Shown: positions 24,406 to 35,249, numbered from the stretch's first letter. The stretch is 64,000 bases of DNA from Polytrichum commune (GCA_950295325.1 OX485803.1:63441554-63505553); one strand, 5' to 3'. Notes: generated from the sequence alone by a model not told the origin. A program made the numbers and translations.

Positions 24406-25227
24406 CGTTTGGAGCCCTCGATTGAGATCGTCAGCGAATCAAACTTGGGGAGCTTCTTCTACGAGACCGTCTACGATGCCGCGTCCACCATCGACTACTC
24501 CAAGGAGCCTATCGACGCCGGCGTCGTCGATAGCCCCCCACTCAAGCAAATCTTCCGGCCATCTCCGTCCCCGTCGCCGCTCAAGGGCATAAATCGCAAA
24601 TGCGTCCGGACGTCCCCCTCTCGGCCCGGCGGCAGTATTACACCTCAACGGCGGCTGCGGATGGACGCTCGGCCCACGAAGAGTGGCACCCTTCCTATCC
24701 CTTTGCGGGACGCCTTGCCCCTCCTCGCCAACTCCGACGGGAACGCCCCCGGTGACAAGGTGAACCCCCCCCCCCCCCCCAAAACATGGTTAACCGCGCA
24801 TTACAATCATCCCGCACTTAAAAATTGAACGTGTGACACGTTTGGGTCTTCCTCCCTAAACTAACACATGTGTTCTTGCATTGACGCGTTGCAGGTTGCT
24901 CCCACCCGTAAACCTATGCGGGCTAGTGCGTCCGTCGAGTTGGAGCGTTTCTACTCCATGACCAGAAATGCAAGACAGTCCACTTCATCGTATTCGAATT
25001 CTTCGTCGTATAATTCGGGCGGCCGACGGAATCCAAAATGTGTTTTTGATGGCGGTCACCCCAAGAATGGCTATAGTCGCGGGGCGGAGATTTTCAGGAA
25101 TGTTGAAGCAATGCGAGCAAAAGAAGCCGCAGCAAAAGAAAAAGAGGCAAAAGAAAAAGAGGCAAAAGAAAAAAAAGCAAAAGAAAATGAAGCAAAAGAA
25201 AAAGAGGTAGTCTCCGAGGCTAGATAG
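24406..25227 (+). CDS. Two further phase-0 exons, end of the 18-kb gene or separate unit
   Basis: Exon 24406-24759 follows a long pyrimidine tract and CAG; it reads RLEPSIEIVSESNLGSFFYE and is then Pro/Ser/Arg-rich. Its donor AAG|GTGAAC pairs with GTTGCAG at 24894 and exon 24895-25227, which ends in a Lys/Glu repeat (KEKEAKEKEAK type) and TAG at 25225-25227. Both exons are phase 0 like the four upstream, and the intron (24760-24894) holds a degraded palindrome at 24840-24861, so they look like part of the same gene. However exon 4 ends with TGA at 24284-24286 and I see no canonical phase-0 donor before it. An alternative isoform, a lost donor or a separate small gene are all possible. No family recognised. 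Confidence 0.5.
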
Positions 25228-25369
25228 GCCATAGTAGGCGTAGGGTTGTGGGCCATAGGCAAGAACATTTTGGGTCGCACTATCCAATGGATGTGTGGTG
25301 TTAGCATGCTATGCATTTTACATGCCACACTTTGTATGTTTTTTTTGCAATAATATAAGTGTCACATGA

Positions 25370-25630
25370 TTTCCCCTTCCATATGGTCTAAGGTTTGGAT
25401 TGCCCTACCTAAACCATCACAAATATGAGTTTGGAATATTTTGTATGTTATATTATATTGGTTCACATATTTCCCCTTCAATATGATCTATGGTTTGGAT
25501 TGCCCTACCTAAACCATATTCATACAAGTTTTTGTGCGATAATATGAATGTTTTAAGATTTCCCCTTCAACTTGGCCTAAGGTTTGGATTGCCCACCCTA
25601 AACAATCCCAAATATGAGTTATTAATGGGG
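25370..25630 (+). repeat. Tandem ~95-bp repeats with diverged PAL-1-like sites
   Basis: Three units each contain 'atttccccttcaa...' followed by a 22-bp site GTTTGGATTGCCCTACCTAAAC or close variant at 25393, 25493 and 25582. The outer bases match PAL-1 (GTTTGG...AAAC), with the inner arms changed. It lies directly 3' of the last exon, in the presumed 3' flank. Confidence 0.65.
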
Positions 25631-26680
25631 TTCTTGTTCTAAACACCCGCTTCAAAGTGTTCGCATCTTACAACTTTCTCCAATATGTGTTCCATTTATC
25701 CTTGTTCTTATTTTTGTGAATGTCTCAAAATGCCCAAAAAGTCTCAATTTAACGAATATAGTGTTTGATTGGATAAACAATAAGGTATTGATTCTAAACA
25801 TGCGAACAAGTTGCTGCTACAAGTCTCTGAATAAGTTTAGGTCATGTTGGAACAATTGTAAGCTAAGTTTCTTTGTGTGGATTGGAGGTTGCTAGATGTG
25901 ATCACTCGAGAGGGGAAGGTTTTAGGCCTATGAGTGATAGAATCAAGTTCCCAGCATTGAAGGACTTGAACACAGTAATGTTGTTGCAGTAGTACATGCC
26001 ACTAGTTACAGTTTGTTCATGAACTCAGATCTAAAGCTTCGATCAGTTCTCACCCACATATCCATTAACCCTTAAAGGACATATGCTTTCCCGATACCAC
26101 ACCCAAAATATCTTTTAAAATTCATTTTAAGCATGATTAACCAATTAATTTACATAGGCTCTATTCTAAAGAAGTATAGATCTTGCTAAGGTGCTCGATT
26201 TGGCATCCTAAAAACCCCATTTGGTGCAATGGAGTAGAAGTTTTGAACAAGATTCTCCCAAAATAATACCAAGCCCGTGGGGCTTGCATTGTCGTTTAAG
26301 GGTTAACAGAGCCGAAATGTGACCATTTTGGTAATGTCCGGCAACCTAAGATGTTTCAGCTTGGATGGCACCATGTGACAACAAGGTCGACTTTTGGTTC
26401 TTATGGTGAAAGTCTGTGGTTTTAGGGTGGTCTGCCGGTGCACTCTGCACATGACTTTTCGTGGTGTTTGTGAGTGTGGATTACCAAAGCTGGCTGGATG
26501 TGAGTTGAGAGGAAATTTAAATTATACTGCTAAAAGTGATGGATTATTTTTCCTCATGTGATTTGTCAACTCACTTGAAGGTGCATTTTGGGGACCTTTA
26601 ACTATGGTACGCTTGAGGACTACGACTAACTTTGGGTTGCTCTTGCCTAGGACATGGGCATTGTGCAAGAAAATGATGCT
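25631..26680. other. Intergenic sequence, no gene seen
   Basis: AT-rich, no sustained coding text. There is no TIR partner for the 9-kb side that I could recognise. Confidence 0.35.
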
Positions 26681-26682
26681 AG

Positions 26683-27371
26683 TTGTTTCATAACTGGTTC
26701 CAGGTGTGCAACAATTTTTCTTCCTCGCCAGTCGCCGAGGGCACGCGCTTTGCTCGCTCAAGCAGAAGAAGTAGAGTTATTTGCAACTACAAAGCGAACG
26801 GGCTTGATATGAATGACAATGAGGTCGACAATAGGCAGCGTGTGGCGGATATCTTGGTGTTGAGAAGAGATTCATCAAAAGAGAAGAATCTGACATTAAT
26901 TCTACTTACTGTAAACTGCTCCACGAGATTTCACAGTACCACAAAGAAATTTCGAAGGCAGAGGAGAAAGCACGGTCATTAGTAACGACCGCAACTCCAG
27001 AGCAACTACAGGCAATTTGTGCCGATGTTTTAAGGATCACCGACCAGTTGAGACTACCAAGAAGGGACTCCGACATGCAGAAATATTTGCTTGACAAGAT
27101 GCGAAGCAAATTCAAGACTATAGAGAAAATTAACCTGGAGGAAGAATCCACCAAGCTTGCAGAAGTGAGCTCAAAATTGATCGACTTTGGTCACGGTCAA
27201 GAGTGCAATAAGCGCTGGATCAGGGCCCTAACGGAGCAAATACTACAGATGTCGGAGGCGCAAGGTGTAACAGGACGTCCTGTGCCAATGGAAGTAACAG
27301 ATGAAATACTATCAGAATCCCCATGCTGTGTTGTTTGTACGTCCATGCCCTGTGTGCGGGAAATTCTTTAG
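26683..27371 (+). pseudogene. Decayed ORF with coiled-coil character
   Basis: From about 26835 one frame runs open to 27371 and reads as a heptad-rich helical protein (KLLHEISQYHKEISKAEEK, YLLDKMRSKFKTIEKINLEE). The preceding coding-like text is in other frames (ARALLAQAEEVELFATTK, about 26740-26800, and MNDNEVDNRQRVADIL, about 26811-26857), so frameshifts or unrecognised introns separate them. No start codon fits the longest frame. I do not recognise the family. Confidence 0.35.
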
Positions 27372-27390
27372 TAGGAAGTCTTCATGTGTC

Positions 27391-27802
27391 ACTACACTAA
27401 ATATGATATTTAGTGTTTGATACACTAAATACGAACGCATACACTAAATGTCAATAACCCTATGTAAGTAAGTAACATTAACTGTAAACTCAAACACTAA
27501 ATATCAACTATGGTAATATGTGGAAGTTTACATGTTTGATTTTAGTGTTAGTAAGGGTATGAAAAGAATGCCATCGACTTTGACAGATGAGAGATCTGCG
27601 AGCAGGAAGGTGGGACGCAATCCCTAAAATCACAAGTCCAATGAAATCCATGCTTCACATGAATGGAGGTGGCAGTAGGGAAGGTAGCGACACATTTATG
27701 TCTAACACTAATTGTCAAGGAATTGAAAATTAGTGTTGAGCAAGGTAGGATGGTAACAACATTAAATGTAATCAAACATCTAAATATCATATTTAGTGTA
27801 GT
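27391..27802. mobile_element. MITE-like element with ~30-bp terminal inverted repeats
   Basis: The left end (ACTACACTAAATATGATA...) is mirrored at the right end (...TATCATATTTAGTGTAGT). The 412-bp body has no ORF and repeats the CACTAAATATC phrase at about 27423 and 27494. The target-site duplication is not clear, so superfamily is undecided; the CACTA-like start is suggestive only. Confidence 0.7.
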
Positions 27803-28764
27803 TGTGGTTGCATGTACCATCCCTTCTGTTTAGGAGCGCACTTGGAAATATTCAAAAATCCAATTTGTGTTATATTCTAAGAGCCCACAAAACAAGAGTT
27901 GAATGATGAGTAATTGTTATCGTAAGTGTTGACTTGTTAAGCATAGAGATGCACTCTATTTTATTTGATGCTTTAGATGACTTCCAATAACACACATAAA
28001 GGAAATGCTACCATGTTATCATTGTTTTTCCCTCTCACAAAGGGTACAATTAGGTGCTTGCAAACCCTTTGTATCCAAAAAATTTATTGTAAGTTGTTAT
28101 GTTTTCTCATACATGTCCATGATCCAAAGCTTATGCATTTTGAGGACTGTGCTTAGGGTCCTAATGTACTTTTAATCCCATTAGCATTTTGGCTTCCTAG
28201 ACTTTAATTTAGTTTCATTTTATTTCCATGTATACAATGGCCATCCACCAATTAATCAATTCCTAACAACCACTAAAATGTTGGGGGTTTTCATGTGTAA
28301 AGTAGTATCACTTGCCCATCATTCCAATGTGATCAAGCATTATTTCAATAGCCCCCCCCCCCTCCCTAGAGAGTGGGGCAAACCAACCCGTACATTGGTT
28401 TCTTGGAGGCAAGGGTTCAAGCATCCAACATGGAATGTATGGGTTGGTTCGCCCAAGTCACCCTCTAGACTTGGAGATTTCCATAAGACTTACATGTGGC
28501 ATATGACCTAGAAGTAAACCCTAAATATCCTCATGATGTATGCAATATGGGAGTTACCTCTTTTAGTTGATTTGACACCTGAGTCAACATTAAAGGCACT
28601 GAGTCTCGTTATTAATGGACAGCCCCAGTGACGTCACAATTAGGCTAGGCTAAGTTTGTTTGCCGACATACCCACGCCAAAAGACAGCGCTCACAATTTC
28701 ACTATACAATCCTTCCTATCATGTCGGCTACACTGCTTATCCCGATTTGTGTGTGTGGTACTAA
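27803..28764. other. Intergenic, with a small foldback at 28376-28454
   Basis: Arms 28376-28396 and 28434-28454 are 21-bp inverted repeats (GGGCAAACCAACCCGTACATT type) around a 37-bp loop. No coding region. TSD TAA of the Harbinger element ends at 28764. Confidence 0.5.
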
Positions 28765-29036
28765 GGGCCGCTTTACACCTAGAGGCCGGGCCAATTTCCC
28801 TTGAGGCCGATTGCACAAAATTTGAGCCTTTTTTGGGTTGGAGGCCGGCCTCTACTACACATTATAATAAGATTATAACGGGGGCCAATTTTCCCATATG
28901 TAAAGGCCCTTGGGCCAAGAAGCCAAGCCGATTCAATAAATTTAGGAAAATTTTAGCCCCTCTTTCTTTCTTTTCATTGTCATTTGTACAAGATGGATGA
29001 ACGTAGACGGAAGATTTTAGTTTTCTTGTGTTCTTC

Positions 29037-30383
29037 ATGGCCGTGCGACATGTTATGGCGGTTGTTGCAATTTTGCAAAAAATTGCTTTGCATGATCATT
29101 ATGCTGCCATGACAATTGTTTTTGCTACGATGGTTGTGGAGAGTAGTACGTCTAGGAGGACACGGAGTATTTGGATGTATGACCAGAGTATTATTTTTGC
29201 GGATAGATTGTTATTTGGATGTTACTCGGTTAAGTTATTCAAACAATATACAAGGTTACTTCCCAAAACTTTTGATTATTTGTGCGGTGTCTTATCTCCA
29301 TCATTAAGTCGTAAGGATACAAATTTCAGAGCATCCATTCCTCTTAAAAACCGGATTGCTTTTTCTTTTAATAGACTTAGTAGTGGTAATTCATTACGCG
29401 GTTGTGCTGAAACTTATGAAATTCATGAAAGTACTGCATCTATCATTGTAAGGGAGTTTTGTGCAGCAATTGAAAAACATTTAAAACCACTAGTAATTGA
29501 GAAACAATCTAAAGCTACATTGAATAGAATTGCAGCCAAGTTTGAGGAGCTTAGGGGATTACCTTATGTAATTGGAGCGGTTGATGGTAGTCATATACCC
29601 ATCATTGTTCCTCCTATAGATCCTACTTCATATTATTGTAGAAAAGGTTTCTATTCAGCTCTACTTCAAGGTGTAGTGAATAGCAAATGTAGGTTTTGGA
29701 ATTATGATTTTGGATGGGCTGGGCGTTGCCATGATTGGACTTTGTTCCAAAATTCAGATATTGGGAAAAAAATGATGAAAGGTGAGTTATTACCTTACAA
29801 ACTTATGGGTGATGTTGCTTATCCAATGAGACCATGGTTCTACTCTCCTTTCAAAGGTGAAAAAGATGGATTACCTAGAGCAAAGGCGCATTGGAATTTC
29901 ATCCAATCATCAACAAGAATGGCAGTAGAAAAAACTTTTGGCATATTGAAAGGGAGGTAGAAGATATTATTGAAAAGAATTGACATGCCTCTCCGACATG
30001 TACCTAATTTGGTTACTACTTGCATTTGTCTTCACAACTTGTGCATATTACACCGAAACAAATTTGATGATGAATGGGAAAAAATAGAAGAAAGAATCAT
30101 GCATAGAGAGAGTATAAATCAACTTGGACAGCTAGAAAATGTAGATATATTTATGGCAGCTACACAAGCTGCAAAAGAGATGAGGAGGTACCTGAAAATG
30201 GACGAGGTTGAAGCAGGAACTATGCAAATTGAAGACCTTGAAGAAACTATGGTAAATACATTTGAAGATTTAGGAGAAGATGAAGATGAAGATAAGAGTG
30301 CGGAGGTAGTCGAAACAAAAAAAACAAAAAAACAAGGATTAAAAACTTGCTGGTGCAAGCAACACAAGCACATAATTTACTAG
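29037..30383 (+). pseudogene. PIF/Harbinger transposase with one premature stop
   Basis: A 449-codon frame encodes a DDE_Tnp_4 transposase. Key text: GAVDGSHIPI (first Asp), YYCRKGFYSALLQGVV, GWAGRCHDWTLF, LMGDVAYPM (second Asp), AVEKTFGILKGR (Glu) and HVPNLVTTCICLHNLC. The frame is interrupted once by TAG at 29958-29960, in GR-*-KILLKR; related transposases usually have Trp (or a similar residue) here, so TGG to TAG is the likely change. The C-terminal part (29961-30383) remains open and ends in an acidic tail with Lys-rich end. The start is uncertain: ATG 29037 is the first in frame, while ATG 28993 begins MDERRRKIL in another frame and may be the original start before a frameshift. The protein would bind the element's TIRs together with the Myb-like partner. 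Confidence 0.9.
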
Positions 30384-30475
30384 CTCAATCTTTTTGGGAA
30401 GCCCATTTGAGGATGGAGGGAAAAATTCTCTTCTCTCGTAACCATTGATGCATCTGATTCGGAAGAGGATTAGTT

Positions 30476-31714
30476 CTAAAATTTGTCTATAAGTCTATAT
30501 ATATGGCGGTCTACCCTTTCTAATAAAGCATTGGTTTTCTCAAAATTCTTCATCATGTCTAAATTATTTTCAGCCATTTGTGCAAAAACTCCATAGCATC
30601 GCTCTTGAAAATTCTTCTTGTCCACTTTGATTGTTGAATTTGGAGTCGCTGTCATAGATAGAATTGGAGTGTCATTTGAATGCAAATCATTATCATTGTT
30701 TGTGGTGTTGTCTTCGACACTAACAGAATCGCTAGCGGATGTTGTCACATACTTCATTACAGTTCCAGTTTGATGCCACCACTGATAAAAAGAATCATAG
30801 AACTTACAAGCATGACGATCTGATCCTGAAATTCCATTTGTCAGCTTGTCTTCTTTGTACAAGTTATTGAATTTTTTTTTGCAACCCTCAGAAGTTCGGT
30901 TCAGTCCAGGAATTACTGCAAGCAGACGAGCATGCAATTTCAACCATGTATCCACCCCTGCACATAATATGAGAGCGTCATAAGGACGATAAATTACTGA
31001 AATGATTCTAGTTTAATTACTACATATGAGACAAAGTGGACACGGTGGAAAAGAATGTAGAGTTGGTACTCCGATGGATACCACTTCTCACGTGTGAGAG
31101 GTGGAGGGATCAAACCTTAGCACCCACAACTTGCTCTCCCAAGGCTTGCCCCAAGTATTGGGGGGGAAAGAGGGGGCGAGAGGCGAAGGCCAATGCCTTT
31201 AAAAAGGCCAAATCTGAAATCAAAATTTTTTTTTCAAAAATTTTAGGGTTGCAAAAATCTTACCTTGTTTCTTTGCGTTCTTCAAAAATTCAGGTTCCAT
31301 CTCATTGCGCATTGCAATCATTGTCTCCACATCGCGATCCCTCCAGTTCTTTGATCCGAGTTCTTCATCTTCTTCCACCTCCTTCACGCTCTTTTTCCGA
31401 GGTTTTTTTGAAGTTGCGATTCCTTTTTTCTTCAGTGCTAAAGGAGCTAAAATCTGGACATCCTCATCCCCAATCTCTTCCGTAGTCTTTCTCTTCAAAT
31501 TACTTGCACACATGTCTATAATCAACGGAGGCGGAGGAGGAATATGATGTCCACAAAGTGGTTGAAAAAATTCGGGAACCCCTACACTACCTCCATGTTC
31601 TTGTAGAGAAACTTGATAGGGTTGGAAAGCATGAGCTTCAGCACTTTGATACCTTTGCATTGCCTCATACACTTCACTAGAATTCCATCCACTCCTCTCT
31701 AAAGACCCCTCCAT
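30476..31714 (-). CDS. Harbinger Myb/SANT-like (trihelix) DNA-binding protein
   Basis: Minus-strand exons 31714-31264 and 30957-30476, joined across GTAAGA...TGTGCAG; the join reads ...KNAKKQG-VDTWLKLHARLL. The product is about 310 residues. Residues ~110-200 form the trihelix/Myb_DNA-bind_4-like domain: NWRDRDVETMIAMR, VDTWLKLHARLLAVIPG, RTSEGCKKKFNNLYKEDK and FYDSFYQWW. The N-terminal part has a Lys/Arg cluster (KKPRKKS) that could be a nuclear signal. In PIF/Harbinger elements this second protein helps bring the transposase to the nucleus and the TIRs. Both exons are intact, unlike the transposase, so this copy could still supply the partner protein. Confidence 0.85.
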
Positions 31715-31780
31715 GCTAACCCTAGAAACGGTAGCAACAATCTTGCAAGCGCAAAAAAAAATCAGTAAGAAAAACTCTAA

Positions 31781-31859
<79 letters not shown>

Positions 31860-32202
31860 CACGATGAACCATAAGAGCTGTTCAGATTTCCACATAATCC
31901 AACGGAGCTGTTTTGCTGAATTTTTTTATATTTTATTGGAAAAAATATTTTTTATTAAAATCTGACATTGGCCCCTAGGCCATGAATTGGCCTTCCATTT
32001 TCGGTGCACCCGTTTGAGTGAGCTCGGGCCGTGTCAGACCATCCATTTTTTGATTAAAAAATTCATACCACCAAATCAGCCCGGCCTCCTCTAGGTGTAA
32101 AGGGGTTCAGGCCGATTTCAGCCTTTTGACCAATCACAAGCGAGGATTTCAAGCCTCTTACACAACAAATTGGCCCGGCCTCTAGGTGTAAAGCGGCCCT
32201 AA

Positions 32203-32700
32203 GGGCCACTTCACACACAAGCCAAGAGCCGTGACCATGAAATTGTGAGAGCCCAAAAGAAAGTGTCCGAAGGCCGTCCGAACACACCTCCAAAATCATG
32301 TAGTGTGGTCACGGATGCTCGAGCGCAGTGTGAAGTCATATGTGACCAGACTCTCAACTAAATGTTATTTCGATAAATTTTTATTCATGCGGGTATTCAC
32401 ACATGATAAAATATAATAAATCAATGGTTGTGAGCGTTTGGAGAGCCATGGTCTCCCCGTTTTGTGTTAGGTGTACCTCCAAGAGGTGGTTTTTGAAAAT
32501 AATACAAGTGACCATGAAACATGATCCATCGATGACATGTAGGAATCCATGTGGACTTTACATCCATCTTGCACTCACATACTTCGTTGGTCCCTCAAGC
32601 GTAGTGTGGAATGAACTTGGACCGGCTCCGCCTTTTCCACCAATGAAAGTGCTTGAAGTGTATTGGTCACGGGCTCTTAGTCTCGCGTGTGAAGTGGCCC
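32203..32700. mobile_element. Harbinger-type MITE sharing the TAA with its neighbour
   Basis: Terminal inverted repeats GGGCCACTTCACAC... (from 32203) and ...GTGTGAAGTGGCCC (to 32700), about 36 bp with a few mismatches; TAA lies on both sides (32200-32202, 32701-32703). The left TAA is also the right target duplication of the full Harbinger element. 498 bp, no ORF. A related truncated copy lies at 33929-34258. Confidence 0.9.
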
Positions 32701-32703
32701 TAA

Positions 32704-33925
32704 TTTCCAAAACACACACTATTTTGCCAAATCTCAAAATTATTGAGGTTTGAAATGTTTACCAAGTGATACTAGATTCAAGAATACATGTTCATTTATC
32801 ATACATTTCAAAAAAGTTATTGCATGTTCTAAGGTGTTTGTAAAAAATAAAATGAAATAAAATCGTATGTAAACACATGCTTGTCAGTGAATAGTGCCAG
32901 GATGAATAGTGAATAATGCCCCTTTGGATAGTATTTTCAGTTAATAATGTTAGGATGAATTGTGCTTTCTAGATTTATTGGTGGCATTAATTTCATAGCG
33001 TAAAGAAATTCCGTATCACCTTCACTAATTTTCCACATGCACTATTAGCCCTCCCTCACCAATTGAGATAATCACTATAGTATCGGCAACGGAATGTTCA
33101 CAATACCTACCGAAAGAGAGCACAAATGGGGGGCACGGAGAATGAAAAATATTCCTGGTAAATTAACTTCCAAATCAAGGTCAAAGACTCCAAATTAGTC
33201 TATTACAATGTAAAACGGGATTACAAGAACAACCAACTTATAAGGGGGTCAGTTTTTACTAGCACCCCTACGTAGGTGTTAAGGAACTAAACCCGTATGG
33301 GTCCATAGATTGATTTACAAAGGTTAAAAACAATTATAGGTAGGCTGTAAATAGTGGGCAAATATTTAATAAATAAAAAAGTGAGTATGTGGTTCATAAT
33401 AGACTAATATATGGGAAGTATTCAGGAATATTACGTGGAATACTATCAGTTCCACAAAACATTGTTATGAATCTGAATAATGTTATGTTGCCGAGTGGTC
33501 AGTCAGTCAAGTGTGTTGGTAGAGTTAAAATAAAAATGGTCTAACTAACTTAGCTTAAGGCATGTGGGTGTTATTTGGTTCATTTTTCATGTTCTCCAAC
33601 TTCTATCAATGAGATTCACACAACAAAACTCGTGTTGCATTAGCGAATCTACGATGAAACACCTCCAAAAACAAGATTGAAAATTGGACCTCCTGTGATT
33701 TAGTTATGGTTATTGGAAGTGGATGTTTGTTGATTTCTTAATTGGATAAATATTGAAGGTCCTCCCAATTGTGTTCACTACTAAGAGTAGAATTGTTACT
33801 AATATATGGAGACGTAACATAGCCTAATCTCTTCTAAACTTGTGTCTTCATGATGTTTGCTAATTGATCCTCACCGAACCACACACCAATCAAATGTAGG
33901 GGTCTGATTAAGAAAATGAGCCACT
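32704..33925. other. Intergenic sequence with a half copy of a foldback
   Basis: 33430-33486 matches the right arm of the foldback at 43854-43980 (ggaatatt...ttccacaaaacattgttatgaatct). No gene. Confidence 0.4.
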
Positions 33926-33928
33926 TAA

Positions 33929-34258
33929 TGGCCACTTCACACACGAGCCAAGAGTTGTGACCATGAAATTGTGAGAGCCCTAAAGAAAGTGTCCGAAGGC
34001 TGTCCCAACACACCTCCAAAAATCATGTAGTGAGGTCACAGACCCTCCAGTGTAGTGTGAAGCCATTTGTGACCGGGGTCCTCGGTCAAATGCTATTTTA
34101 ATGAATTTCTATTCATGCGGGTCCTCACACATGATAGAATAGAATAAATCAACGAATGTGAGCGTTCAGAGTGCCATGGTCTCCCGGTTTTGTGGTTGGC
34201 CTACCTTCAAGAGGTAGTTCTTGAAAATAGTCCAAGTGATCATGAAACATGATCCATT
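33929..34258. repeat. Truncated copy of the 498-bp MITE
   Basis: Starts TGGCCACTTCACACACGAGCC after TTAA and follows the 32203 MITE for ~330 bp, then loses similarity before the right TIR. Confidence 0.8.
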
Positions 34259-34807
34259 CCACATGGAATACAAGTGGGTTGTGACAAGTGTGAGCATGAC
34301 ACGTGACAATTTATGAGGAGAAAATAATTCTTTTGGGTGGCAATAGAGAGACCTCTACAGTAGTTGATTTCACTAACTCACATTGTTAGCTCATTCTCCT
34401 ACCTAGGCGGTGCAACCATGATTTTAGTTAGCTAGAATTTTGATTAGCTAATCCTGACTAACTCATAAGTTAGCACCACCTCCATTAAATGATTGCACCA
34501 CAACGTAACTCAACTTAACCTAGTAGTATTTAGCGACCCCAACTAGCTTAATATGTACATATAAATGAATATATATGAGTTTGAGTATAAGTTAAAGGAG
34601 TTGGAAGATTGTCATCTGTGGGAAAGTTTGGGATTACCATACCAAGCAACACAAGCCTATTATTGGAAACATGGCCATGGTACTAATTGTTAGTAAGTTA
34701 ATTGAAGCATTTTGGCATGTGTCGTGGGTCATGGGTCATGCATGGCATGGCATGGCATGGGCACCTTTTCTCTTTATTGGTCACTCTGCCTCACTCAGCC
34801 TCACTCA
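34259..34807. other. Intergenic sequence, no gene seen
   Basis: AT-rich; (GGCAT)n-like run at 34740-34760 (catggcatggcatggcatgg). Confidence 0.4.
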
Positions 34808-35079
34808 TGTGTAAACCTATTTAGGTGGGGTTGGGGCCATTTGGAGGTTGCAATTATGAGAGGGCTCCAACGTACTCATGAACTATTCGATGTATAATGA
34901 TTAAAGTATAATAAATTTAGAATTTCTCCCCTCCTATTCAATGCTCAAAGAATAAACTACTACAAGCAAATAAAAGCTCTAACAATGGCCTCAACTAAAG
35001 GGAAAGAGTCCATAAGGTTGGGAGCTCTCTTTTCCAAGGCTTGAGGCCATTGTCATGATGAATAAAATAATTTATTTGT
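34808..35079 (+). repeat. Repeat matching 14706-14806 with ~170 bp extra
   Basis: Left part 34808-34863 and right part 35033-35079 match 14706-14806 almost exactly. The extra 34863-35032 has short inverted ends (GGCTCCAAC and GTTGGGAGC). It is either a small TIR insertion here or a deletion in the 14.7-kb copy. Confidence 0.7.
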
Positions 35080-35249
35080 TAATTGGCCCCAACTCATGGT
35101 GTAAACTTGAAGAGGCGAGTCCCAGCCTCTCTACCAATGAGAGGAGTGGATTTCTTGCACCCCGACCCATTTTTGAGCCCTGACTCCAAGTCTAAACCCG
35201 CCTTTACTGTAGATCCAAATTAAACACCTCACCTCGGGCTCATAATTAA

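Larger units (their letters stand above)
28765..32199 (+). mobile_element. Complete PIF/Harbinger DNA transposon
   Basis: Perfect 33-bp terminal inverted repeats (28765-28797, starting GGGCCGCTTTACACC, and 32167-32199) are flanked by TAA on both sides (28762-28764, 32200-32202), the 3-bp target duplication typical of PIF/Harbinger. It carries both genes of the superfamily: a DDE transposase on plus and a Myb/trihelix-like protein on minus. At 3,435 bp it has the usual autonomous size. The TIRs are identical, so the insertion is young, yet the transposase has a stop codon. A (GA)n tract of ~70 bp lies at 31785-31856. Confidence 0.95.

Noticed and set aside
9924-25602. Terminal inverted repeats of a giant element
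   Set aside because: I compared the sequence near 9.3-9.9 kb with that near 25.2-25.9 kb by eye and found no convincing inverted match, so no borders are claimed.
33487-33530. tRNA-like A-box (gttgccgagtggtc), possible tRNA-Leu or SINE head
   Set aside because: No B-box, no cloverleaf and no repeated body could be found.
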